The notes under the pieces: model-generated
Seen by the model: only the letters and a program-made list of their open reading frames with translations
The model's database searches: none
Told to the model about the DNA's origin: nothing
In this document: positions 11,824-23,230 of the stretch, in pieces
Layout of the letters: each line of letters opens with the position of its first letter
How positions within the stretch are numbered: position 1 is the first letter of the stretch
Assembly (NCBI GenBank): GCA_027604505.1
Contig: JADIIX010000012.1
Location: 1 to 64,000 of the forward strand
DNA: 64,000 nucleotides
DNA from: Gonapodya sp. JEL0774
Lineage: Eukaryota; Monoblepharomycota; Monoblepharidomycetes; Monoblepharidales; Gonapodyaceae
Direction: 5' to 3'
Program-made: the position numbers and the translations under genes

Positions 11824-14214
11824 ATGGGGGATGTCATCGCAGGGCGGGCACCAGTTCTGCATGGGCAGTCTGCGTTCACTCTCGATCTCACTGGTGCTTT
11901 CGCATCATCAATGCTGGGTGGATTCGGCAACGGAACTTTGAAGCGAGGACAGGCCGATGCTGCAAGAAGTCACCTCCTTCCACTTGGAACGTTTAAGCTC
12001 ACCGACGAAGCTCTCGCGCAGATAGAATCAGGCTCTTCGAGTCCGTTGATGGAAATGTTCTTCGAAGAACATCCAGGAAGGCACGAGCGTAATGTAAGCT
12101 TCCAATCTTCTAAACATTTTCAATCTGAATCGACTGTTGACGATCAGAGCTTCCTCTTTTCATGTAATCCATGCGTCATTTATTGTTTTGTCTTTGCTTG
12201 CTTTGCACGCAGGAGCTATTTATTGGAGGGGACAGGTTTGAGGTCTCGTCGACCTCTGAGAACCAGCGTGCCGAGCTGTACCTTGGACTTCCTGATTCGA
12301 AACCTCCAAAAGATGTCGTCTCCTCATACAACTTGTTGGGAGTGGAGAACCCTTTTCTTACCAATGTGGGAGCTCTCAAGCACAAGTTTCATGTAAAGGC
12401 CCGCATAGAGGTTGTTGGTGATAAGATGAAGCAAGAAGCCGCTGCAATCGAAACTGGAAGGAAAACGTGAGATATGTTGCCACGACTGAATTCAAGCAGA
12501 ATCGAATTGCTGGACAAATTTCGAACTTTGTAACTTAACAGTCTCCAGGTTCTTGATGAGAAGGACGAGGTGTCGATGCGACGACGTTCGTTTTTGCACT
12601 CATTGTTATCCATGCAATTGATTGACTTAAGACCTTCCTCCACTTACTAGAGCAAGGGCATGGTGCATCCAAGAAGTCGAAGTCGAGGAAACATGACCGC
12701 GAAGCCACGAGAATTCCCTCCGAACTTTCCAATCCGCCAGCCTCTGGATCTCGAGACTCTCTTGGAGTTCCCAAGTCTGCTCCGGTATCCGGGCGCACAT
12801 CGCCGATACCTAGCGGAGCATCCACTCCATCCATGCTTTGGTTCACGAACGATTTGCGGGAGAGGATAATTCATATTTTGGCTGTGAAGCCTCTCTCACT
12901 GGAGGAACTGGCGCGAGCCGTCAATATTTCGAGGGATCGGATGTCTTTTGCACTCCCGCAGGTGAATCGTTTGCGTGATTAGTCGTAATCTACCAACGCG
13001 ATGGCCTGATTCTTAGTTTCACCATTGCCTTTAAGCTGGCCACGCTGAGTCAATCAAAGCACGAACTTCTTCCCGCCCTTTACAAGGAACTACGAATCTT
13101 CGAATGGCCAAAGTACGATGGCCGAGAACGTGAAGCCGTCCTTACCCGAGCACGCAACGCCTTCGAAACTCTACGATTACCCCCCTCCGCGCCAGAGTGG
13201 GGGAGACTCGTTGATCCTAAACTCCAGCATCCTGTGGTGGATCGTATGCGACCACCACTTCCGGAACCCGGCCTCGCCCCAAAGCTTCCGCACCACCAGA
13301 GATCTACTTCTCAACCACCGCAGTCTCGCAGCGAACCCAAGGCACATGGATTATCGACGGATGAGGATACAGGGATGGCTTCTGATGGGGACAGGAAGCG
13401 GAAAGGAGGTGGTGGAACTGGAGAAAAGTCAAATATGGTTAAATCGTCCTCAAAGGATTTGCGAAAGAAAACAGCCGAAGCGAATTCGAAAAAGGCACCT
13501 CAGGAATCTTCCAACCCTATTGCTGGGCAGCTTTCCGTTTACTCAACAATCGCTAACGGAATCGCGCACAATGGTGGAAGCAGCGAGAAATCTGAGAAAC
13601 TCGAGCACAAATCGAATGCCAGTAGTCCAGCAATTGGTGGGGTGAAGAGTCACAAGAGGGAGAGTTCCCACGATGAGCAGCAACAGCAAAGTTCCGGTAA
13701 GCGGAAACGATCACCAACAGGTAGTGCCCCTGAGGATAGTTCTGAGAATTCGAGTGACTTAGGTGAGCCTACTGGGACTTGCACTGCGTGCAGAGAAGTA
13801 TCTCACAGTTTCACTTGTCAAGACATGGAATACATCTTGGGGACCCTCCTCCCCATTCGCACAGTCGACGATTTCGCGCGAGCGTCCACCCAATTCACAA
13901 GAATCCGCCAGCGGTACCAAAAAGTCCGTCGAAAGCTTGAAATCGCACAGAGCAACTACCGCGCTCGAAGAATGGAACTCGCCGCTGCCATGGTAGAACC
14001 CACCACATCGAGTAAGGAGAATGGTCCTGACTTGCCACCTGAAATGCAAATTGCTTTGGATCGGAAGTTGGCGAGGGAGTTTGAGGAGCAAGTGCCGTTG
14101 ATGAAAGTGTTTTTTGGCACCTGCGCCAAGCTCCACCAAGGGCTATTGACTCTGAAGATAGCCATCCAGCAAGTGGCAGGGACTGTAGATGATGCAATGG
14201 ACATGAGGACGTAG
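11824..14214 (+). CDS. ELL: ELL-type RNA polymerase II elongation factor
   Basis: Five-exon model with matching phases: 11824-12093, 12213-12466, 12542-12569 (28 nt), 12653-12961, 13036-14214. The N-terminal ELL domain is seen in GTFKLTDEALAQIES and in the acidic/Arg helix KMKQEAAAIETGRKT. A winged-helix-like segment follows (LRERIIHILAVKPLSLEELA, then IFEWPKYDGREREAVL, comparable to the DWPGY segment of animal ELL). The middle is a long Ser/Lys-rich disordered linker. The C-terminus carries an occludin/ELL-homology helix (TQFTRIRQRYQKVRRKL). ELL proteins suppress pausing by RNA polymerase II and bind EAF. They occur in animals and fission yeast but not in budding yeast. It lies 180 bp downstream of ATR on the same strand. 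The first Met has A at -3. Identification rests on motif order, not on an alignment. Confidence 0.8.
12542..12569 (+). other. 28-nt internal exon of ELL gene
   Basis: Exon encoding TLQVLDEKDE at the join, bounded by acceptor AACAG and donor GTGTCG. It keeps the frame between the 12466 exon (phase 2) and the 12653 exon (phase 0). Confidence 0.55.
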
Positions 14215-14660
14215 GTGTCGGGTGTAGTCTCATTTAGCATAGTAGTTGGGCATTTGCTGCCCACGAGTAGTGTATATACTTTGAATCACTGTTCCATGGC
14301 TCTGTGTCTCGCAAACATTTTGAGTTGAAAGGCTTGCTCTTCCAAACATCGCCTGATAATTCGACTTGAAAACTGTTCAGTGAACCTTTGTTTGAACGAC
14401 CTCGCCAAACACAAAATGCTATTTTGGCCATCAACTGTCTTGGCTCTCCCTCTTTTTGGTACCAGAAATCCGAAATGACCATCCGCAGAACCAACATAAC
14501 AAACTTTTTCGGCGAAGAACTACCATATCACAACTTTTCGGGGCCCAGATCTCTAAAAGGTGAACACAAGCAAAATACCTTTGCGCTTGCACAAGGCTTG
14601 CGCGATTTCTGTATTTCGCACTTCCAGGTGTCTCGAGTACTGTGTTTCGGAAAAGTGAGT
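14215..14660. other. Convergent 3' intergenic spacer ELL/TRM5
   Basis: 446 bp between two stop codons of convergent genes. The open frame starting at 14388 has no recognisable product. No terminator-like or RNA structure can be asserted; it presumably holds both 3' UTRs. Confidence 0.5.
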
Positions 14661-17600
14661 TTAGATCTCGACTAGTTTGGCACGGGTGTTAATCTCTGGC
14701 CGGAACGCCACCTCCACGGGCAACACAAATGACACGCAGACCATCTCCTTCCTCGGCGCCACGTCCCGGACCCTGTGGGCAGAGTATGTTCCGGGCTGGA
14801 GTACACACCCAAGCCGAGATTCAACCATCTTCAGGGTAAAAAACAAGAAAATGGGGATAAATTTTGTAAAGAAGGGTTTAGGGGAGGTCTGTTCAGCTCA
14901 TGATAGGACAAAGAACATGCAGGCCAGAGACTGATCCTCACCTCCACCGCATCGCGCTCCACGTCCTCCTTTTTCGAAAAACAGTGCACATGGACGGTCG
15001 GCATAGGAAACGGTAAATCCAATTTCACGTCCGAAGAAGCCGTTGGTGGGTCGTACTTGTTCGGATCTTCCAAGCGAGCAAGGAGATGGGGGGGAAGCAG
15101 GTGAAGGTGAGGGCGGTAAAGGCCAGAGAAGGCATCTTGTGTGTGTGTTACCGAGAGTGGGGGAAGTGGGAAATACCATGGGTGTGGGGCCGTGGATTTG
15201 TGGTGTTGGTGGTGTGGCGAACATATGAACACCGATCAGCTGTTCTCACCTAGAAACTCCACCGCCGTTGCGGGCAAGTTCATGACAAAGTGGTGCGGCC
15301 ACCTATACGACGATGAATCGACAGGTTCCTCTTGTGCCGTGTCGGGAACACCGCTTTTGTCCGCGCTCCCGTTCCCAACGCTGTGTCTGGTTCTCCCGGC
15401 ACCCCCAACATCCTCCACTCCTCTCTTCCTCTTTTTGGCTTGTGCTTGCATCACCCTCTCTGCAGCTTTCCTCCTTCCCCTCTTCACCGCTTCTACGATC
15501 CCCTTCTGTACACAATCGCTTTGCAACTCGGTGATGGACCGTCGTATGAATTCCCGCCCGTCAAGATTGTAAGGCACGACTTGCCCCATGACGTGGTTCA
15601 AAGATATGTTCTTCACAAGGTACTCGTACGATGCCGGGTTCAAATCGTTCGCGAGGATCAATCTCGGGGGAGGTGGATCCCCCGCCGTGCCTCCTCCTCG
15701 TTCCGCACCCTCCGACGAAGCGGGCCCCCACCCGCCATTCACCGCCGCGGGAACCGCAAAGGGCCCCACGCCTGCGAAGACGTCGCATACGACGGATCCT
15801 TGGTGGAACTGGCGGACGAGCCGCTCGTGTTCCGAGTGCAGGCGGGAGTTCCAGTAGACGCGGGAGAAGTCGAGGTGGAATCGGGAGTTGGATTCGTGCT
15901 GGGCGGATAATGGTGGTGGTAGGGGAGGGGGNNNNNNNNNNGGGGCCCGCCGGGCGCGGGGGCGGTGGCGGCGGGCGCCGCCGCCGCGCCCGCGCCGGGC
16001 GGCGCGGGCGGCCGGGGGGGGGGGGGGGGGGGGGGCGGGGCCCGGGCGGCCCGGTCCCCGCGGGCGCGGCCGGGGGGGGCGGGACGGTTGGTGGGTGATG
16101 TTGTACAAGCGAGAAAAGTTTTATATGAATCGGGAGGGACGAGTGAAAGCATGAGTGACGCGAGCATTGCGTCGGAACTGCCACCATGGACAAAATCACT
16201 AAAAACAACCCACCACTTCAGCCACCATATCGTCGTCCCCCGCCAACACTTCCATCTTAAAAAACCTGAACTCGGTGTCGATGGAGTCGAGCTTGTTCAC
16301 GACTGTGCGGATGTGCTTGTTTTTCTATATATTAATTTTTTTTTTTTTTTTTTGTCATTGTTTGAGCGGTGTGGGAGTGTTGACGGTTGGAGATGAATGC
16401 GATTTTCCGGAAATGAAGAGGTTTGTAGGTGAGGGTCCGCGAGCGCGGTTTTCGTGGGTCCGGTAGTCAAATAAACCGTACGCAAAGATTTGACGGCCCG
16501 GATAAGACCATGAACCACGCGACTCACGATCCCGAAGAACGGACGCACAAGACGGCACTCACCTCCAACACCACGGCTCCCACCACGGCCCTATACTCTC
16601 TCACGTCCTCCCTCAAGTTCATATGAGCGATATGTCCGACCGTCTCGAACGCGCCCGGGACGTTGACAGTGGCGGGAATGACGGACCTGAGGATATCCTC
16701 GGTGGTCCAGTAGGAGTAGTCGAGGACGATTGAGTGGGTGGTGAGGGTGGCGTTATGGGCGGACATGAGGGAGAGGAGGGGGTTGGGGAGGTGGGAGGGG
16801 TCTGCGGGGAGTGGGAGAGGGGGAAGAGGCAGACGGTGAGAACGGCATGTCGTGGTGTGGCGTCGAGGATTGCGACACCATCAGTGTGCCAGCACACTTG
16901 TCCAAATGACTGTCATTGTTTCCTGGTCAGACTATGGTCAAAGTGTGAGAACCCCACCGTCCACGGGGGACTGGTACACTAAACGAGAATGACATGAGAA
17001 TCCCCACGCAGACTGTGTTTGAGAGCGAAGGAGATCTAAGCACCCTCCAAAATCCAGACTCCAGGTTCCAGATTGCAGCACCAGGGCAGTACTCGAGTGC
17101 GGAGGAGATTGAATACACGCTCCAGACAACCAGACCCGAGGTATCCACATTGGGAGACCGCAGACTGCACAGAGCACCGGGTACTGGGATTCACACACAC
17201 ACCATCTGGCAAATCTGGCCTCAAGGGAACTATGCGGTACTGGATGGGTTTGGCTTTACTAGTCGAATTTGAGTCGGAAATAGTGGTTGGGTCCTCTGGA
17301 GTGGGGTCTTCGAAGGCGCTTCTGTACCGGGGCAGGTTGAGGAGGAAGCTAAAGAAATTGGTTCACGTTCACGTTGAGTCAAGAAAGGTGGGCGTTATCA
17401 TTGCGCATACGGAGGATGTATAATTAAACAAGCCCAGGGAAACTGGCACTTTCATGTTCAATGTAATTGACGAGAAATTGGCACTCTCATATCCAATCCA
17501 GCTGTGTTGACAACGATTTCGCACTTTCATATCCATTTTAATCAAATTGAAGAGGAATTCGCAGTTGTCCACACCAGTGACACTCGAACAACAGCAAAAC

Positions 17601-18030
17601 ATAGACAAAAAAATAAATGAAAAACTCACTCGCTTGCAGACTTGAGCACCAAATTTGTTGCGGAAGCAGGAACGCGCAGTGCAGGGACGGAAAACGACGC
17701 GGAGAAGAGTTTCTTTGATTCGGGCGTGATTTGAGTGAGACCCGGGTTTGGCGGCGGGCGGAAACGCGCGAGATAAGAAGGAGTGGCGGAGACTTTGGCT
17801 GAGGTGGCTAAGGTGGTGCTGATGGGGGGAACTGAAGTCGGGGATGACGGGACGAGGGACCGCATGGAGACAGTGCCAGACATATTTTGTGTGTGGGGCA
17901 GCCGAGAACAGAGTGCAGGGGCCAGGCAGATTGCGCCCGTTGTTGCCAGAAGTCGATGCAGCGTGGGGACGTGGGGAACACGAGGAACGCGGAGGTGAAG
18001 GTGAAGGAAAGACTGCGCTAAGCAGGCCAC
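14661..18030 (-). CDS. TRM5: tRNA (guanine37-N1)-methyltransferase
   Basis: SAM-dependent enzyme that makes m1G37 next to the anticodon and prevents +1 frameshifting. Seven or so exons are recognisable on the minus strand. The N-terminal one (down to about 17630) has PGLTQITPESKKLFSASFSV. An exon near 16530-16830 has IVLDYSYWTTEDILRSVIP and VGHIAHMNLRE. A short exon near 16225-16315 has IRTVVNKLDSIDTEFR. The exon from 15905 down has HLDFSRVYWNSRL, the SAM loop CDVFAGVGPFAVP, LANDLNPASYEYL, GREFIRR and VMNLPATAVEFL. The tail is VHVHCFSKKEDVERD then HRVRDVAPRKEMVCVSFVLP. The first Met (18030) opens a basic, Leu-rich presequence-like stretch; a second in-frame Met lies at 17883. Yeast Trm5 is known to serve both mitochondria and nucleus/cytosol. 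A gap in the assembly lies inside the intron between 15.905 and 16.19 kb. Confidence 0.9.
15929..16085. other. Assembly gap (10 N) with GC homopolymer flanks, inside TRM5 intron
   Basis: Ten N at 15933-15942 are followed by about 140 bp of G/C runs, including a run of more than 20 G near 16014-16035. The intron donor (GTGGGT, near 16205) and acceptor (CCCAG, near 15906) of TRM5 lie outside the block. The unknown sequence therefore does not interrupt the coding exons. Open frames that cross it are artefacts. Confidence 0.85.
16336..16354. repeat. Poly(T) tract in TRM5 intron
   Basis: Uninterrupted T run of about 18 bases on the plus strand, which is poly(A) in the sense of TRM5, just upstream of the exon carrying IRTVVNKLDS. 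The associated acceptor is therefore poor in pyrimidines. Length may be unreliable because homopolymers are error-prone. Confidence 0.7.
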
Positions 18031-18291
18031 AGCAGATCCCTAATCGGACCACAGCGGAATGCTGGATTCGCATTCCTGTCAAATGCCAAAAAATGTTCTG
18101 TTTGTTACCGCAAAATTTTGATAATCATTTATGCAAAAGAAGCGGTAATGTCCCATCAAGACAGGGTCGGGGTTCCTTGCTTGCTGTTTTGATGTGAGGG
18201 GTGTCTGCTTCGGATCCGTGTAGGGCAGCGACAAGGAGCTCATGGAGCCACAATATTCCCACGAATAATACAAAATGATGCACAATGATTC

Positions 18292-21200
18292 CTATCCCCA
18301 CCTCCCCTCGTTCTCTCTAACCCACGCCTCACACTCCTCCTTTCCCCCCGTGGGATTCCGCAGTTGCCAAGACACCACTGCCGCCAGAATGTCGCGCATC
18401 CCAGGACCTGGTTTACGATTCAGAACGCGTACGAGGTCGTCTCCCTAGAGTTGTGAACGCGGTAGAACGAAACATGAACAAAATCAGGTGCCGGTCCAAG
18501 CGCAAGGGATTTGGAACCAGCATCATCGGTTAGTTGAGGTGGGGGTGAGCACAGCCAGCCAGCCAGCCAGCCAGCCATTCAGTCAGTCAGTCAGTCAGTC
18601 ATAATGCGGTTTCTTCCGCAATTCAACACGATCGTACCCGCGCGAACTCACCGACAACATGGGCTTCATCTCCCACGCTCCAGCAACACCGAGCGCGTCC
18701 ACAACCTCAAGAAATCGCGCATAGCGTTCCAGGATGGGAAGGGCAAGATCGTCTTCAACAAAGTACGGACAGAACCGGACATTGGGTGGAAGGGATGTGT
18801 TCGCGGGCCCGGTTGAAGCGGATCGGCATCGTCAGTGTCACAAAACTGAGCTCCCAAACGTACCCCACCCCATTCCAAGCGGGGTCAAATCGAATTGCGC
18901 TTATACTCACCCTCCACACTCTCTTCGTTCCCAGCCTGCCCCACCACCTCCTCCGCCATGCCCACCAGCACCGCCACCTCCCACTTCTCCTTCAACCCTT
19001 TATGTTGTCCGTGCCCCAAATCGCGAATCAAAAGGCCGACAGATTCTCGAAGATCGGCGAGGTCGGTCGCGGGGAGGGAGGAAGTAGTGAACGGAGTGGA
19101 CGGGGACGGGAATGGCAGGGAAGAGATGCGCCGGGTGAGAATGGATATGGCGTCGGTGGACGAGAAGAGGGAGGTCACGAGGTCACCATCTTCGTTTTTG
19201 AGCTATGGGGTGGGATTGTGTGGTTTTGCAGAAATTAAACTTCTCGAATCGGGAGACGCGGCGAAGGCAAAGGCCAAGCCTCCCCGCAGAAACCCTTCCC
19301 TGCCGCTACCCCAACCACAGCTCGTTAACACCAACTCTCTCATCATCAACCCGTCCATCAAATAACCTTCTTCACCCCTTCTCACCCACACCACCCACCT
19401 TCAACGCCTCCTTTACCACCCACTTCACCGCCGCCACATCCCTCTTCTTTTCCACCGTCTTATACCGCCTATATGGCGCCACAGCCGCACACAAATACAC
19501 TGCCCTCCGCCACCCTTCCCGGTCCGTCACCGCCCTACGGAGAGCTTCGAGCCGCGCCGGGAGTGCTACGCGACGGGCCCTGCCGGTTCCTTCTTGGCTC
19601 GTGTTGGGGAGAGGTGCAGATGGAGCGGTGGTGGAGGATATCACGTATGCGGGTGGTTGGGAGTGGTACGTGGCGTCTGCGAGGAACCAGTGTGCCGCGC
19701 CGGCGAATCGGATGCTGTCGAGGTCGTCAGGGATGCTCGAAGAAGGTGGAACGGTGTCCGAGGCGAGTGCGAGTGTGGGAGGTGGGCTGAAGACGGACGG
19801 GTAGATCCCGTATGCGTTTATCAGATGAATAGAGCGGTACGGGTCGGGGCCTTTGAGGCACTAAGGGTTTAGGGATGTTTCCCGTGATGTGTGAGACAAC
19901 AACAACCGAACCCCGCAATGATACGGCGCCCCACACCCTACCTTATCTACCTCCACACCGACTCTCTCTCTACTGATTTTTTGCATAAGCGCCGTGCTCA
20001 CCCTCTCATCTCTTGCCGCTGTGCGGATGTCCCCATGCAAGCTGTACCCAAACCGGCTGGCGAACCGAACGACACGAAGGACCCGGAGTGGGTCGTCCAG
20101 GAAGGTGCGGAGGGCGGGCAAAGGCGTTTCAATGTGATGGCGGAGCAGGTCGCGGACGCCCTGCAGTGGGAGGTAGGGACGTGGCGAACATGTCAGGAAA
20201 ACTTCTATCTGTTACAACAACTCGTCGTCTCAGCCTTGAGAGACGTGCTTAGACGGGCGCGGCGTACCTTGCCCGTAAAATCTTCGACCTTGCGAGTATG
20301 TAGATTGTAGAACATGGAATTGATGGTAATGTCCCTCCTCTCCGCGTCCTCCTCCGGTCCGGCTTCAGTCACTGTCGGTACCCGACTTCCCTCCGCATAA
20401 CTCTCCGCCCTCAATCTTACAAAATCCACCTCCACGCCGAGCACCCTCCCCGTCGCCGTCTCGAGATGCTTTGACCGGTCCGGGTTTGCAGCTATGCGGG
20501 CCAGGTGTTCGATGGGGTGATTGCGCGCAGACAGAAAGGCAGTCAGGTGGTTCGCAAAGTCGACACCAGACATTGTATCGAGTGCAATGTCGATATCGTG
20601 GGAGTCGATAGAAAGCAGTTTGTCGCGGACCCAGCCGCCGGCTGGGAATTATAGAGGTGTTGCGGCAGTAGATCAATTTGGTGAATCCTGGAGCCCAGAA
20701 ACGACACGCTCACGATTCCAGAAGAAAACATGAAGTGCGCATGTGTCTTGATCCTTCTGCCTTCATTTGCAAGCTTGGGCGCGATCATCATCTCCACGAA
20801 CAATTCACAGACACCCTGGAGTCCTCAAATGGCAGAACTCTTACTTCATCGCCGGGTGTTTCAGACTACGTGTCCCTTTTGGTACAAAGCCCCAAAGTGA
20901 TACATTGGCACGAATTACTTCTGTAAACAAACCTTCCTCAGTTCGCTACCGTAGAACTCCTCTGTCTTCTTCCTGTTCCATCCAGAGCAGACCACGATAC
21001 CAAGACTCACCAATTCTCAATGTGACAGCTTTCCCAGACTTTGCAAGCCCCTCGGCACACTCAACGAGAACCGCTGCCAGCTCTTCCTCTTTAGGTGTCA
21101 GCCGCACCTCCAGTTCCCCGACCATCCTCAAAAAATCCTCATCCCACAGAAACGACGGGTCATGACGATCGGCGTCGGCATCGGCCTCTGCGTCTGTGCC

Positions 21201-21782
21201 GTTTGGTGCGGATGACAATGGAGTGTGGGTCGGAGAAGATGGTCCAGGTGGCCGAATGTAGAACCCCAATTCATCGAGGCGCCGCGCAGAGGAAGCGAGC
21301 TTTTCCGAAATGCTATCAGCACTCTATTTGTCCCGAAAACATTCAAGAGTGTGAAAATTTGGGCATATCAAATCGCTCAAGGTATACAAAGAAGCAACAC
21401 TCACACCATCGATCAACGAAGCCAACTCTGCCGATGGGTCAATATCCATATGCGTCGAGACTCTATTCAAAGAATGCGTATTTTCATTCATCTTCTGACC
21501 TCCAGATTCCGCAATGTCAAGTTGATCCACACCAGTGGTGCTGTTTGACGTTTCAATACTCCGGCGCTTTCTCGGTGATGCCACGGATATATCAGCTTCC
21601 AGATGAATATCGTGCGAGTGAGAGATTGCGGATCGCTTGCGTGATTGGGGTGCTGAAGTGGGGATTGAAGAGACCGAAGCCGGCGATGGCATGCGGTGCA
21701 CAAGGGCGAGTGTGGAGAGTCGCAAGGATAACGACCAGAAAGATGCGAGTGTGGCGAGGCGTGTGGCACGGGAGATGAGCAT
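18292..21782 (-). CDS. CCA1: CCA-adding tRNA nucleotidyltransferase
   Basis: Adds or repairs the 3' CCA of tRNAs without a template. Exons from 5' to 3' carry a basic leader (MLISRATRLATLASFWSLSL), LTPKEEELAAVLVECAEGL, the catalytic head GGWVRDKLL with metal-binding DIDIALD (near 20.57-20.64 kb), RRDITINSMFYNL, DDPLRVLRVVRFASRFGY and ISRERVGVEVDKV. The C-terminal body has DPYRSIHLINAYGIYPS, then LIRDLGHGQHKGLKEKWEVA, LERYARFLEVVDALG and a last exon RVLNRKPGPGMRDIL...ENEGRWG ending at 18292. The frame that stops at 19372 is read past by splicing. As in TRM5 next door, a second in-frame Met (21692, MPSPASVSS) follows the presequence-like leader, matching the known dual localisation of yeast Cca1. 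It is tandem with TRM5, 262 bp apart. Confidence 0.9.
18549..18600. repeat. Compound tetranucleotide microsatellite
   Basis: About five AGCC/CAGC units, an ATTC interruption, then about five CAGT/AGTC units. It sits in the last intron region of CCA1 (minus strand), so it should be removed from mRNA. Confidence 0.85.
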
Positions 21783-22376
21783 CCAGACTCAGGACGGCAT
21801 TGAGTCAAAATTGGCGAGTGGTGCGCGAAATGCAGTCTTCAACTTTCAGGAGCCCGTGTTTTGCTGGTGCAGTGGTCATGTTGCAGGATAGCCCACGGCC
21901 TCACAAGGGGACTCCACCGTAAAGATGTGAAAGGAATTAAATTGTTTCCGGCTGAGCAAGCAGCATGAGCGCTCATGGCCGTCTCAAAACAAATGAACCG
22001 GTTCATGTGGCAGTCGATTCCGTAGCAGATTACGACAAGCTCCGCAATCGTTTGGCGTGCATGCCAATTGTTCACTCCCATGAAGAGAAGTAGTCAGAAA
22101 TTAAACTTTGCTTATATTATTTGCGAGAGGTGTGACAGTGCACACATGACGTGGTTACGGGTACACTTCATTACATAACATAAAATTTGAATGGAAGAAA
22201 CACGCAAGAGGCGAATGATGCTTTCGCGAATAAGTCCCTGTCTATTTGAGGGAGATTGTTTCAGCGGTGCGTTTTCCAGGACGGATCAGTGGTTCCGGCT
22301 CCGGGCAGTAGTAGAGGTGGTGGAGCCTAATACCACCATCATGGAATTTCTCTGCACAGTGAGCCCTTCCAACATG
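21783..22376. other. Intergenic: CCA1 5' side / unknown gene 3' side
   Basis: 594 bp upstream of CCA1. Only short open frames with no recognisable content are seen. It should contain the CCA1 promoter and the 3' UTR of the minus gene at 22.4 kb; no specific element can be named. Confidence 0.45.
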
Positions 22377-23005
22377 CTAGGCCGAGTCTCCGTCATTAAA
22401 GTCCCGCCACGGCTCGTCGTGCCCCTCATCCTCTTCCTCTTCCTCGACGTCCCATCTTTCCCCGGCCAATAATACAGAGAGCTTATCCGCCAAGTTTGCA
22501 GCGAGTTTGTCCCTGAATTTGGGACTTATGGCACTGAAGAGGGATTCGGGAGATTCAAATGTTTGGCCGATATACGAGAGGGTGGGCGTGAGGGCTGCCA
22601 TTTGTATTGTTGGCACCGAAGCCGAAACACTTGTTGTCAACGATGAGTCTCGGATGTTAGGAGGAGTTATGGATGCGGAATGGAGCTGACATGCAACTAA
22701 TTGGGTGGTGATATGCCAAAGCAACAGCGCTCAATGGGACACACCTGCAATCCTCTATCACTCACGCTGACAACAATCCAAACTCCCTCTAGCGTGCAGA
22801 CTGAAAACCCTGTTGGTAGTTTGGGCGGCGCTTGTGTCGCGTCAGAACGACGTCCATCGCCGTCCTCGTGGTCGGTACAGGATTCCAAAGAATGCAGGGA
22901 ACGGAATGAATTGGGGGATAACGCAAAGGAGAACTCGCTTGGGATGGATTCGACGAGGAGTGCGATAGTCTCGTTCATGTGGACGAATGTCAGGTTGTGG
23001 TTCAT
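22377..23005 (-). CDS. Hypothetical protein with acidic C-terminus
   Basis: Two-exon minus-strand model of about 180 residues. Exon 1 begins MNHNLTFVHMNETIALLVES (Met at 23005; the open frame extends upstream to 23047 without another ATG). It ends at a GTGAGT donor after EGVWIVVS. Exon 2 starts after CATGTCAG and contains LTPTLSYIGQTFESPESLF and FRDKLAANLADKLSVLLAGE, ending in a Glu/Asp-rich tail. Phases agree (phase 0). No signal peptide or membrane helix is visible. I do not recognise the family. It is divergent from the L-2-hydroxyglutarate dehydrogenase gene. The true start could be in an unseen upstream exon. Confidence 0.5.
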
Positions 23006-23230
23006 GAAAGTGATGGGTTGGTGGGCAATAAATGGGCGGCGCGGCAACTCCGATCACCATGTACCATCGAGATCAGTATCGTATGAGTCAATGGCACCCG
23101 TCAAATGCATAATTGTTGTGAAAATGGCCCATTTGGCTACAGTTTTTTGACATCGGAATGCTCTGCTCGTGAGGCAATGAGGCGTCTGGTGGAAGGGGCT
23201 CCGAGTGGTTTCCCCCGAACTCGACTCGCA

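Noticed and set aside
14388-14675. 95-codon plus-strand frame between ELL and TRM5
   Set aside because: It overlaps the TRM5 3' end on the other strand and has no recognisable content.
15236-16108. Long minus-strand frame with a Pro/Arg/Gly-rich N-terminus crossing the N gap
   Set aside because: Only the part below about 15905 is a TRM5 exon. The rest is translation of GC homopolymer junk and the placeholder Ns inside an intron.
19203-19394. Apparent stop at 19372 ending the CCA1 reading frame
   Set aside because: Family-typical sequence continues in exons at 18.9-19.2, 18.7 and 18.3-18.45 kb, so the stop is in an intron and CCA1 ends at 18292.
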